Source of the DNA: SLQH01 sp964612995 | GTDB taxonomy: Bacteria > Planctomycetota > UBA11346 | NCBI GenBank assembly: GCA_964612995.1 | Contig: CAZTGE010000214.1 | Location: 1 to 5,322, forward strand | Length of the DNA: 5,322 nt | Direction of reading: 5' to 3' | Shown: in pieces, positions 1 to 5,222 of the stretch | Numbering within the stretch: position 1 is the first letter of the stretch | Layout: every line of letters begins with the position of its first letter | Made by a program: the position numbers and the translations under genes | Notes under the pieces: generated by a model | What the model saw: the letters and a program-made list of their open reading frames with translations, nothing else | Database searches by the model: none | What the model was told of the DNA's origin: nothing

Positions 1-23
1 CTCTCTGTGTTCTCTGTGGTTTA
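1..23. repeat. Fragment of an 'ACCACAGAG/ACACAGAG'-type dispersed repeat
   Basis: The complementary strand reads as ACCACAGAG followed by AACACAGAG, two near-identical short units. From general knowledge, runs of CACAGAG units are common intergenic repeats in many bacterial genomes. It is cut by the window edge, so its full extent cannot be seen. No coding role is visible. Confidence 0.35.
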
Positions 24-41
24 TGAGAGCACAGGAATAGG

Positions 42-54
42 CCTGAGTAGTTAC
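42..54 (+). repeat. Dispersed repeat half-site CCTGAGTAGTTAC
   Basis: The 13 bases CCTGAGTAGTTAC recur exactly at 4865-4877. Similarity continues weakly downstream in both places (GGC-TTCCTTCAG here, GGCATTCCTCAG there). At 4843-4877 the same sequence is one arm of a hairpin, but here the partner arm is absent, so this looks like a partial or decayed copy. The two copies bracket the five-gene block. Confidence 0.5.
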
Positions 55-200
55 TTTGAGGCTTCCTTCAGCGCCCCCGCCGGCCCGATGGTCCGGCTGC
101 GAAGAGCCAGGAACCAGGCCGCCCCGGCCGTTTGTCGCAATGACGCGATCCGGCCCACGAACGTGTCGAGTGGGCGTGATAGCGCGAGGAGTTCCTGGGA

Positions 201-217
201 AGGGGGCAGCGCCCCCT
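201..217. other. Small GC-rich inverted repeat upstream of the membrane protein gene
   Basis: AGGGGGC and GCCCCCT form a perfect 7-bp stem around an AGC loop. There is no T-run to make it a convincing terminator. It lies 60 bases before the proposed start at 277. It could belong to the upstream repeat region or be chance in GC-rich DNA. Confidence 0.25.
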
Positions 218-241
218 CTGAAGGGAAGGTCCCATTTAGCG

Positions 242-270
242 TTGGCCGGTACGCTGCGTGGATCTACCAT
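242..270 (+). promoter_or_regulatory. Candidate sigma-70-type promoter for the membrane protein gene
   Basis: TTGGCC at 242-247 and TACCAT at 265-270 are separated by exactly 17 bases, each matching four of six consensus positions. The predicted transcription start falls near 276-277, which is the ATG itself, so the transcript would be leaderless. That fits the lack of a Shine-Dalgarno sequence before the ATG. Both hexamers are imperfect and this is inference only. Confidence 0.3.
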
Positions 271-276
271 GCCGAC

Positions 277-1035
277 ATGAGCGAACGCGCCACTCCGCCG
301 CCTGCCGCTGCCGGTTCCGACGGTCGCCGCGAGGCCGCCGCGTCCGACACGGGGTCCGACACGGGGTCCGGGGCGGCGTTCACCGTGCGTCAGGTATTCG
401 GAATCATCCTCTGCGTGGCCGCGGTCGCCTGCGGCATCGCCCTGAGCCAGGCGACGACCTGGGGCGTCGTCTGGCTGCTGCGGATCCTCGCCGGCGGCTG
501 CGCCCTCGGCGGAACCTGGCTCCAGCTGGTCGGGCGGCGTGCGAACCGGCAGCTGCTGATGGCTGTCGCCGGCCTGGGGCTCGGTGTGCTGGCCTTCGGT
601 GCGTTGCACTGGGCCTGGCTCGGGTGGCCGACCTTGGGCGCTGGTTGCGGTGGCCTGTGCGCCTGGGGCTATGCCCGTCGCGCACGAGCGGCCTGGTTCA
701 CCGCGACCCTGGTCTGCGCGGTCTACGGCGTCGCCGCTGCCGCCGGCCTGTTGCGGTGCTATCGCCACGCTCCCGGCGGCGAAGTGTGGATCCTCGCCCA
801 GGGTCTGGGCACGATCTGGGTCGGCTGGTCGGTGACCCAGTTCCGCCGCGCCGCCGGCACGGGCCACCGGTCCAGGACCGCAGCCAGCGGGACGGACGAG
901 CAGCGCGCAGCGACCGACACCGAGCACATGCGCGGGCTGATGGTGCGCCTGAGCGGACGCTTCTGCATCATCACCGGGATCTTCCTGCCCTATCTCGCGC
1001 TGTTGCTCGCGGCGATCGGCCGCGGCGAGCCCTGA
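277..1035 (+). CDS. Polytopic integral membrane protein of unknown function
   Basis: I do not recognise a family. From ATG 277 the product is 252 residues. An N-terminal cytosol-like segment of about 35 residues is rich in Ala, Gly, Asp and Ser and includes SDTGSDTG from a 12-base tandem repeat. About seven hydrophobic stretches follow, near residues 38-58, 64-84, 91-113, 117-133, 138-158, 169-187 and 228-247. A hydrophilic loop (about 190-226, with several Arg, Thr and Glu) separates the last two. Arg clusters (GRRANR, ARRARAA) sit between helices, as expected for cytoplasmic loops. No enzyme motif is visible. The reading frame stays open upstream to position 7, but that part crosses dispersed repeats and looks non-coding, and no Shine-Dalgarno marks any start. 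The gene converges on the NusG-like gene with only 9 bases between the two stops. I am confident it is a membrane protein gene and have no functional call. Confidence 0.72.
   Translation: MSERATPPPAAAGSDGRREAAASDTGSDTGSGAAFTVRQVFGIILCVAAVACGIALSQATTWGVVWLLRILAGGCALGGTWLQLVGRRANRQLLMAVAGLGLGVLAFGALHWAWLGWPTLGAGCGGLCAWGYARRARAAWFTATLVCAVYGVAAAAGLLRCYRHAPGGEVWILAQGLGTIWVGWSVTQFRRAAGTGHRSRTAASGTDEQRAATDTEHMRGLMVRLSGRFCIITGIFLPYLALLLAAIGRGEP
342..371 (+). repeat. 12-bp tandem repeat inside the membrane protein gene
   Basis: GTCCGACACGGG occurs twice in tandem (342-353, 354-365), followed by a partial third unit (GTCCGG). It is in frame and encodes SDTGSDTGSG in the hydrophilic N-terminal tail. 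Being a multiple of three, copy-number change would alter tail length without a frameshift. Confidence 0.6.
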
Positions 1036-1044
1036 GGCCGCTGC

Positions 1045-1638
1045 TCAATCCCCGTAGGGCTCGACTGTATCCGCCGGCACCCGGGCGCTGACCGAGGTGC
1101 CGAGCATCTCCAGGTTGACGATCAGATCGGCCTGGCCGCGGCGGCGCTTGATCACCCCTTCGAAGCCGGCGAACGCGCCGCGACCGAGCCGGATCCGGCG
1201 GCCGGGCACCAGCTCGGGGCGGACCAGCAGCTGTGGCGCCTCGCGATCGGGGCGATCGAGCAGGGTGATCAGGGAGTTCAGCTCCCTGGCCAGGCCGGCG
1301 GGATCGGTGACGTCGAGCACGCTGAGGACCTTGTCGGTGCGCAGGATATCGAACCGCCGCTCGAGGCCCGCGTTGACGAACAGATAGCCAGCGAGCAGCG
1401 GCACCAGACTCTTCTGGTAGCCCTTGCCCGGATAGTGGCGCAACCGTTCCTCGTAGAAGATCAGGCCGGGGATGTCGAGCGTCTGCAGGCGCTTGATGAG
1501 GACCTTCTCCATCCGCGAGCTGGTGTAGAGCACCATCCACGGCTCGTCGGGCAGGTCCCGGATCAGGTCTGAGGGCCAGGCCTGGATGCGGGTGCGGACG
1601 GGCTTGCGCGGTGGGCGGAGCCGATCATCGGCAGCCAT
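1045..1638 (-). CDS. NusG/RfaH-family specialised transcription elongation (antitermination) factor
   Basis: The 197-residue product has the NusG architecture. An N-terminal NGN domain spans about 33-127, with PWMVLYTSSRMEKVL at its start and the strand-rich LLAGYLFVNA at 81-90. It is followed by a C-terminal KOW domain (about 143-192) with LVPGRRIRLGRGAFAGFEGVI. In this family the NGN domain binds the beta-prime clamp helices of RNA polymerase, and the KOW domain contacts other factors such as ribosomal S10 or Rho. The start of the domain does not look like housekeeping NusG, so I read it as a specialised paralog (RfaH/UpxY/LoaP-like); its target operon is not visible here. The ATG at 1638 has GAGG four bases upstream. 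In-frame GTG codons at 1668, 1683 and 1698 lie in the tandem repeats and could give a longer protein of up to 217 residues. A weak TTGCGC-N16-TAGTCT promoter is possible at 1759-1732. The stop almost abuts the convergent membrane protein gene. Confidence 0.85.
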   Translation of the reverse strand: MAADDRLRPPRKPVRTRIQAWPSDLIRDLPDEPWMVLYTSSRMEKVLIKRLQTLDIPGLIFYEERLRHYPGKGYQKSLVPLLAGYLFVNAGLERRFDILRTDKVLSVLDVTDPAGLARELNSLITLLDRPDREAPQLLVRPELVPGRRIRLGRGAFAGFEGVIKRRRGQADLIVNLEMLGTSVSARVPADTVEPYGD

Positions 1639-1653
1639 GCGGCCTCGTCGGGC

Positions 1654-1698
1654 ATCGGTGTTGGACACATCGGTGTTGGACACATCGGTGTTGGACAC
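1654..1698. repeat. Three perfect 15-bp tandem repeats at the NusG-like gene start
   Basis: ATCGGTGTTGGACAC occurs three times without a mismatch (1654-1668, 1669-1683, 1684-1698). On the minus strand each unit begins with GTG and encodes V/M-SNTD in frame with the NusG-like gene. Each copy therefore offers an alternative start codon. If translation starts at ATG 1638 the repeats lie in the 5' leader. Identical copies imply recent expansion or slippage. Confidence 0.9.
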
Positions 1699-1763
1699 AG
1701 CGCGATCTTGGCTTCATTTTCACTGCGCGCGAGACTAGGTGCCGCTATGATGCGCGCAAGCGC

Positions 1764-2678
1764 ATGAGCGAGTTCGCCCCCGACCCCCTACGTAGCATGC
1801 CGGTCTGCCTCACGGTGTCCTCGATGGACAGCACTGGCGGCGCCGTGGCCCAGGCCGACCTGAAGACCTTTACCGCGCTCGGCACCTATGGCGCGGGGGT
1901 GATCACCAGCCTGATCGCCCAGGGCTTCACCCGGACCTGCGACGAGATCCCGATCCGCGACGCCTTCGTCCGCGAGCAGCTCGAGTCCGTCGATGAGGCG
2001 CTCGAGATCAACGCGGTCAAGGTGGGGCATTGCCCCACGCCGGGTATCATCCGCATCGTCGGTCGCTGGCTGCGTCAGCGCAAAGGCATCCCGGTGGTCA
2101 TCGATCCGGTGATGGTGACCAAGGCCGGCATCCCGCTGCAGCAGCCCGAGGTGATCGTCGCGATGCAGGAGGAACTCTTGCCGATCGCCACGGTCATCAC
2201 GCCCAACCGCTTCGAGGCGGCGCAGTTGACCGGCAAGGAAGAGGTGCTCAGCCGCGAGGATATGGCCGGCGCAGCGGAGCAGTTGTTCGAGACCTACGGC
2301 TGTCCCACCGTGGTCACCGGCGGCGGCCTGACCGACGAGAACATCGACGTGTTTCACGGCATCGACGGCTGCTGCGAGTTCCCCGCGGCGGTGATCGAGC
2401 GCGGCGTGACCCCGTTCGGCGCTGGCGACACCTATTCGGCCGCGCTATGCGCGCTGCTGGCACGCGCCAACGACCTGCGTGAGTCGATGATGGCAGCGAA
2501 GAGTTACGTCCGTTCGCTGATCGCCGAATCCCCGATCATCGCCCGACGCAAAGCCGGCAGCCAGGGCTCACCGAATCCCATCAGCCATTGCATCGCAGTC
2601 GATTCGTTGGCCCGAGCCGATGGGATGGGCGCCACCGCCACCGGCATCCATCGCGCACTCGACAGCACCGACCACTGA
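1764..2678 (+). CDS. thiD: ThiD-like hydroxymethylpyrimidine (phosphate) kinase, ribokinase superfamily
   Basis: The 304-residue product follows the ThiD/PdxK-like fold throughout. Landmarks are AQADLKTFTALGTYGAGVITSL (29-50; shown here as two parts, AQADLKTFTALG and TYGAGVITSL), VVIDPVMVTKAG at 111-122, TPNRFEAAQLTG at 146-157, VVTGGG at 183-188 and the anion-hole/catalytic GAGDTYSAAL at 219-228. ThiD phosphorylates hydroxymethylpyrimidine and its monophosphate with ATP for thiamin synthesis; related enzymes act on pyridoxal. Two motifs deviate. The usual AGSDSSGGAG substrate loop reads SSMDSTGGAV (19-28). The usual Cys-containing GTGCT of many ThiD proteins is GAGDT, with the Asp typical of the wider ribokinase family. 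Substrate could therefore be HMP-P only, as in ThiD2-like enzymes, or a B6 vitamer. A tail of about 40 residues follows the core. No Shine-Dalgarno precedes ATG 1764; ATG 1797 (residue 12) is an alternative that starts right before the first strand. TATGAT at 1746-1751 is a possible -10 box. The gene stands alone, away from other thi genes. Confidence 0.85.
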   Translation: MSEFAPDPLRSMPVCLTVSSMDSTGGAVAQADLKTFTALGTYGAGVITSLIAQGFTRTCDEIPIRDAFVREQLESVDEALEINAVKVGHCPTPGIIRIVGRWLRQRKGIPVVIDPVMVTKAGIPLQQPEVIVAMQEELLPIATVITPNRFEAAQLTGKEEVLSREDMAGAAEQLFETYGCPTVVTGGGLTDENIDVFHGIDGCCEFPAAVIERGVTPFGAGDTYSAALCALLARANDLRESMMAAKSYVRSLIAESPIIARRKAGSQGSPNPISHCIAVDSLARADGMGATATGIHRALDSTDH

Positions 2679-2700
2679 TCCGCGGAACTCCCGCCAGACG

Positions 2701-2732
2701 CAGTGGGCCCGGCCGTGCGGCCGGGCCCACTG
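2701..2732. terminator. Bidirectional hairpin terminator between convergent genes
   Basis: CAGTGGGCCCGGCC (2701-2714) and GGCCGGGCCCACTG (2719-2732) form a perfect 14-bp stem around GTGC. It lies 22 bases after the kinase stop and 24 bases from the convergent FKBP stop, so it can serve both. There is no U-tract on either side; GC-rich genomes often have such tractless hairpins, and it may instead act as an RNA 3'-end stabiliser. Confidence 0.75.
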
Positions 2733-2756
2733 GTGGTGATCCTGCTCGGAAGCGGC

Positions 2757-3236
2757 TCAGCTCTGCTGGTCGGCCTCCGCCTCCGCCTCGGCGTCGCCGG
2801 GCTCCTGGACCGCGACCACCTCTACATCGAAGTGCAGGGCCTGTCCGGCCAGCGGATGGTTGGCGTCGGCGACCACGCTCTCGTCATCGGTGGTGACCAC
2901 GGTGTAGAGTGCGCCCTGGTCCTCCTTGGTCGGATGCGGACCTTGGAAACGTACGCCTTCAGAGATCTGCGAGCGGTCTTCTTCGGGGAAGGCTTCCTTC
3001 GGGATCCGTACCAGCAGCTCGTCGTCGCGCTGACCGTAGCCCTCCTCGGGGGCCACGTCGACCTCGACGCGCGAGCCTGCCTCTTGCCCCTCGAGGGCCT
3101 TTTCCAGGCCGGGGATCATCTGGCCGGTTCCGTGGGTGTAGGTCAACGGCGCATTGCCCTTGCTGCTGTCGACCTCCTGGTCATCGATGGTGAGCGTGTA
3201 ATGGATCGAGACGGTGCTGTCTTTGGTGATCGCCAT
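2757..3236 (-). CDS. SlyD-type FKBP peptidyl-prolyl cis-trans isomerase
   Basis: The 159-residue protein is a cytoplasmic FKBP with the insert-in-flap arrangement of SlyD. The N-terminal FKBP part begins near residue 9 (VSIHYTLTIDD) and runs through YTHGTGQMIPGLEKALEGQ (33-51) and PEEGYGQRDDEL (63-74). The chaperone-like flap insert covers about 75-120. The fold closes with VVADANHPLAGQALHFDVEV (121-140). Family members isomerise prolyl bonds and bind unfolded chains. The C-terminal tail is short and acidic (DAEAEAEADQQS) and lacks the His/Cys-rich metal-binding tail of E. coli SlyD, so a nickel-delivery role is not supported. There is no signal peptide. ATG 3236 has GGAGA eight bases upstream; the open frame extends to 3398, but that stretch is Arg/Pro-rich and has no family homology I can see. 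The gene is convergent with the kinase and divergent from argC across a 350-base spacer. Confidence 0.9.
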   Translation of the reverse strand: MAITKDSTVSIHYTLTIDDQEVDSSKGNAPLTYTHGTGQMIPGLEKALEGQEAGSRVEVDVAPEEGYGQRDDELLVRIPKEAFPEEDRSQISEGVRFQGPHPTKEDQGALYTVVTTDDESVVADANHPLAGQALHFDVEVVAVQEPGDAEAEAEADQQS

Positions 3237-3490
3237 GGAAAGGGTCTCCGAAGGATGTGGACTGCGGACAGCGCAACCTCCCGGGCGCGTGGCTCGGGCG
3301 CCGCTGGCAGCCGTGCAGTCGAGGGGGGACACGGTGGAGAGACGCCGGGCAGCGGCGCCACGATCCCTCCACCATGGGGCGCAGCGGTGGGCTCGCAACC
3401 GTGCATCATTCCGCGTTGGGTCACGGTCTCCCTAAGCGTTTATGCGTCAGTGGCTTGCGTAAATCTTGACCCGTCCGCTGCCCCGCATCC

Positions 3491-3514
3491 GCCCCTACAC
3501 CGGCGTGTAGGGGC
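3491..3514. promoter_or_regulatory. Perfect 10-bp inverted repeat upstream of argC
   Basis: GCCCCTACAC and GTGTAGGGGC are perfect inverse complements around CGGC, ending 72 bases before the argC start. It could be a repressor operator, a leader-RNA hairpin, or a terminator-like structure; no T-run follows. The symmetry is the direct observation and the regulatory role is inference. Confidence 0.45.
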
Positions 3515-3576
3515 GAGGAGGCCTGGGTCGGTCGCGGTTGACCAGACGCGCTCACGACCATGCTCCGGTCTCTTTC

Positions 3577-3582
3577 GGAGGG
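3577..3582 (+). promoter_or_regulatory. Shine-Dalgarno sequence of argC
   Basis: GGAGGG lies four bases before ATG 3587 and is the strongest ribosome binding site in the window. It fixes the argC start at 3587 rather than at the in-frame ATG at 3560. The residue order MIRACVIGAGGFGG from this start also places the nucleotide-binding motif at the expected N-terminal position. Confidence 0.8.
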
Positions 3583-3586
3583 CGTT

Positions 3587-4642
3587 ATGATCCGTGCTTG
3601 TGTCATCGGTGCCGGCGGTTTCGGCGGGGCCAACATCATCGAACTGCTGGTCGGCCATCCCGAGGTCGAGATCGCCGCGCTGGTCGATGTCGACGGGGTC
3701 GGCGCGCCGATCAGCGCCAGGCACCGGCATCTTGCCGGGTTCTGCGATCTGCCAGTGCGCTCGCCCGAAGCCCTCGATTGGAGTGGTGTCGACGTGGCTT
3801 TCAGTGCCACGCCCGATGGAGTCGGCATGCAGTTGGCCCGTGAGTGCCGCGCGGCCGGGGTCAAGCTGATCGACTACAGTGGCGACTTCCGCTTCGGCGC
3901 CCCGGCGACCTACGCGGAATACGCCCGCCGTATCGGTCGCGCGCCGGAGCACGCGGCGCCGGAGCTGCTCGACCAGACCACCTACGGACTGGCCGAGCTG
4001 CATCGCAAGGCGCTCGCCGCCTCGCCGATCGTGGGCAACCCCGGCTGCTTCGCCGTGTCGACCATTCTCGGATTCGCCCCGGCGGTGCAGGCCGGTCTGG
4101 TCGATCCGGCCAGCCTCATCGCCGATGCCAAGACCGGCGTCTCCGGCGCGGGGATCAAGCCGAACCAGACCTTCCACTATCCCCTGCGCTACGAGAACAT
4201 GAATGCGTACAAGATCGGCGCGCATCAGCACTGCATGGAGATCGAGCACGAGCTCGGCCTGCTCGCCAGTGCGCCCTTGTGCGTGACCCTGACCACCCAG
4301 GTGGTCCCGCTCTGCCGTGGCATCATGACCGTCTGTTACGGCCAGCTGCGCGATGCCGGACTGAGCGCGGAACAGGCGCTGGCGACCTACCGCGATTTCT
4401 ACGCCGACGATGGTTTCGTGACCGTCGAGGCGGCCGGCGTGCCGGTGAGCAACAACGATGTGCGCGGTTCCAACCGATGCGTGCTCGGCGTCAACGTCGA
4501 TACGCGCACCGGCCGTCTGCTGGTGGTCAGCCACATCGACAACCTGATGAAGGGCCAGGCCGGTTCGGCCCTGCAGAACATGAACCTCATGTTCGGCCTC
4601 GACGAGGCCACCGGTCTACGGCGCCCGCCCTTCTACCCTTGA
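3587..4642 (+). CDS. argC: N-acetyl-gamma-glutamyl-phosphate reductase
   Basis: The 351-residue product matches the ArgC family, which reduces N-acetylglutamyl phosphate to the semialdehyde with NADPH in cytoplasmic arginine synthesis. The Rossmann fold opens with VIGAGGFGGANIIELL (6-21). The catalytic cysteine is Cys154 in VGNPGC (149-154). IADAKTGVSGAG (178-189) and YKIGAHQHCMEIEHEL (208-223) follow, the latter holding the conserved active-site histidine region. TYGLAELHR (132-140) is also diagnostic. Length is normal for the family. Variations: GAGGFGG replaces the commoner GASGYTG, and HQHCMEIEHEL replaces HRHTPEIEQEL, so this could be a divergent lineage or a paralog with an altered acyl substrate. 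A good Shine-Dalgarno supports the start. It stands alone, with no arg neighbour, after a long spacer that holds a 10-bp inverted repeat. The function call is firm and the exact substrate slightly less so. Confidence 0.92.
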   Translation: MIRACVIGAGGFGGANIIELLVGHPEVEIAALVDVDGVGAPISARHRHLAGFCDLPVRSPEALDWSGVDVAFSATPDGVGMQLARECRAAGVKLIDYSGDFRFGAPATYAEYARRIGRAPEHAAPELLDQTTYGLAELHRKALAASPIVGNPGCFAVSTILGFAPAVQAGLVDPASLIADAKTGVSGAGIKPNQTFHYPLRYENMNAYKIGAHQHCMEIEHELGLLASAPLCVTLTTQVVPLCRGIMTVCYGQLRDAGLSAEQALATYRDFYADDGFVTVEAAGVPVSNNDVRGSNRCVLGVNVDTRTGRLLVVSHIDNLMKGQAGSALQNMNLMFGLDEATGLRRPPFYP

Positions 4643-4820
4643 GCCGCGGCAGCGCCGCGATCGTACGCCGGGCCCGAGCCGTGATCGTAGCGCAGGCTTT
4701 GCCCGCAGCCCAAGGGCTCATGATAGCGGCCGGAGCCTGCGCGGCTCTTGTTCGCGGGGGATCTCCTCTGCGCTTCGCGCAGCCGCCCCCGCTACGCCCC
4801 CATTCCATTCCCCTGGAAAA

Positions 4821-4840
4821 GTGCGCATGATCATGAGCAC
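4821..4840. promoter_or_regulatory. 20-bp near-perfect palindrome
   Basis: GTGCGCATGATCATGAGCAC is self-complementary except for one opposed pair (positions 4825 and 4836), with a perfect CATGATCATG core. It has no loop, so it resembles a dimeric protein-binding site more than an RNA hairpin. No adjacent gene start is visible, so a role is unassigned. Confidence 0.35.
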
Positions 4841-4842
4841 TT

Positions 4843-4877
4843 GTAACCACTCAGGGGCGAAGTCCCTGAGTAGTTAC
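4843..4877. repeat. Hairpin repeat with CCTGAGTAGTTAC arm
   Basis: GTAACCACTCAGGG (4843-4856) pairs with CCCTGAGTAGTTAC (4864-4877) with one mismatch (C4848 against A4872) around a 7-base loop. The right arm recurs at 42-54. It belongs to a dispersed palindromic repeat family, possibly REP-like; no transposase is present in the window. Confidence 0.65.
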
Positions 4878-4932
4878 ACAAGGCATTCCTCAGAGGTTTA
4901 CCCGGGGCCGCTCGCTCAAACTTCGGGATGAT

Positions 4933-5153
4933 GGGGGCACACCATGGGTCCATCATCAGATGAACCCATGGTGTGCCCAGGGCGACTCAAAGCTCGCGAA
5001 TGAGGGCCATGCCTCGCCTCCGCCTGCGTCACTGTGACCCAAGCACCGAAGAGAGCCGGGCTGTTTGACGCAGGCAGAGGCGACGCAAGGCATGCCGACC
5101 TGGGGATCGGCGCTCCCGGGGCGAGCTTTGAGTCGCCCTGATGGTGTGCCCCC
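4933..5153. repeat. Large nested inverted-repeat element (about 221 bp)
   Basis: The ends GGGGGCACACCAT (4933-4945) and ATGGTGTGCCCCC (5141-5153) are perfect inverse complements. Just inside, CAGGGCGACTCAAAGCTCGC (4978-4997) pairs perfectly over 20 bp with 5121-5140. An inner stem pairs 5015-5031 with 5066-5082 (16 of 17) and, after a 5-base bulge, 5008-5014 with 5088-5094. The whole can fold into one long arm with a loop at about 5032-5065. A 32-base insert (4946-4977) interrupts only the left side and is itself part of a hairpin. No open frame of note lies inside. Possible identities are a non-autonomous hairpin repeat or MITE, or a structured RNA; nothing in the window decides between them. 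Confidence 0.8.
4935..4978. repeat. Perfect 15-bp-stem hairpin nested in the left end of the element
   Basis: GGGCACACCATGGGT (4935-4949) and ACCCATGGTGTGCCC (4964-4978) are exact inverse complements around 14 bases, within which TCATC/GATGA can pair further. The left arm overlaps the sequence that also pairs with 5141-5153, so the two foldings exclude each other. Confidence 0.8.
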
Positions 5154-5222
5154 TGTATCCCTGCCGAGCTGGTGCTCGGCGCTCCCGGGGGCCGAGCTTT
5201 GCGCGGCCCTGGAGGTTTGCCC
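5091..5222 (+). repeat. Pair of about 60-bp degenerate direct repeats
   Basis: The segment 5091-5151 is repeated in diverged form at 5160-5222. Shared landmarks are TCGGCGCTCCCGGGG (5107-5121 and 5176-5190, exact), CGAGCTTTG, CCCTG and a GGT-TGCCC end. In the second copy GCCGAGC/GCTCGGC (5163-5169, 5174-5180) makes a clean 7-bp hairpin. The second copy resembles a spare right arm of the large inverted-repeat element, so the region looks built from multiplied half-elements. Confidence 0.65.

Larger units (their letters stand above)
3237..3586. other. Divergent intergenic region between the FKBP and argC genes
   Basis: This 350-base stretch must hold the promoters for both flanking genes. I see no convincing paired -35/-10 boxes on either strand: TTGACC occurs at 3466-3471 and 3538-3543 but without a good -10 at the right spacing. 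It includes the 10-bp hairpin at 3491-3514. The low-GC patch at about 3433-3467 is the likeliest promoter zone, perhaps for both strands. No arginine-repressor-type ARG box is evident. Confidence 0.5.
4643..4932. other. Non-coding region after argC with small palindromes
   Basis: I find no gene here. A short stem CGCGGC/GCCGCG (4645-4650, 4654-4659) starts two bases after the argC stop and may be a weak terminator. CTGCGC-TTC-GCGCAG (4768-4782) is a second 6-bp hairpin in sequence rich in GCGCAG-type palindromes. The two larger structures, at 4821-4840 and 4843-4877, are listed separately. The open frames crossing the region give Arg/Ala/Pro-rich translations with no family features. Confidence 0.55.

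Noticed and set aside
7..276. Upstream extension of the membrane protein by 90 residues
   Set aside because: The stretch crosses dispersed repeat fragments, has no Shine-Dalgarno and looks non-coding, while hydrophobic structure begins only after 277.
258..1091. Overlapping plus-strand frame of 277 codons
   Set aside because: The translation is Arg/Pro/His-rich, typical of an out-of-frame reading of GC-rich DNA, whereas the frame from 277 gives clear membrane helices.
1788..2357. Open frame of 189 codons antisense to the kinase gene
   Set aside because: It lies within the well-supported kinase gene and its translation has the low-complexity Asp/His/Leu look of an antisense shadow.
3466..3494. 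TTGACC as a -35 box for argC
   Set aside because: The sequence 16 to 18 bases downstream is CCGCCC-like, with no resemblance to a -10 box.
2703..3590. Plus-strand frame antisense to the FKBP gene
   Set aside because: The minus-strand FKBP is unmistakable; the plus frame is a shadow that includes the terminator hairpin.
3440..4534. Long open frame (364 codons) antisense to argC
   Set aside because: It mirrors argC on the other strand. High third-position GC keeps antisense frames open, and its translation is His/Asp/Gly/Ala-rich with no family motifs.
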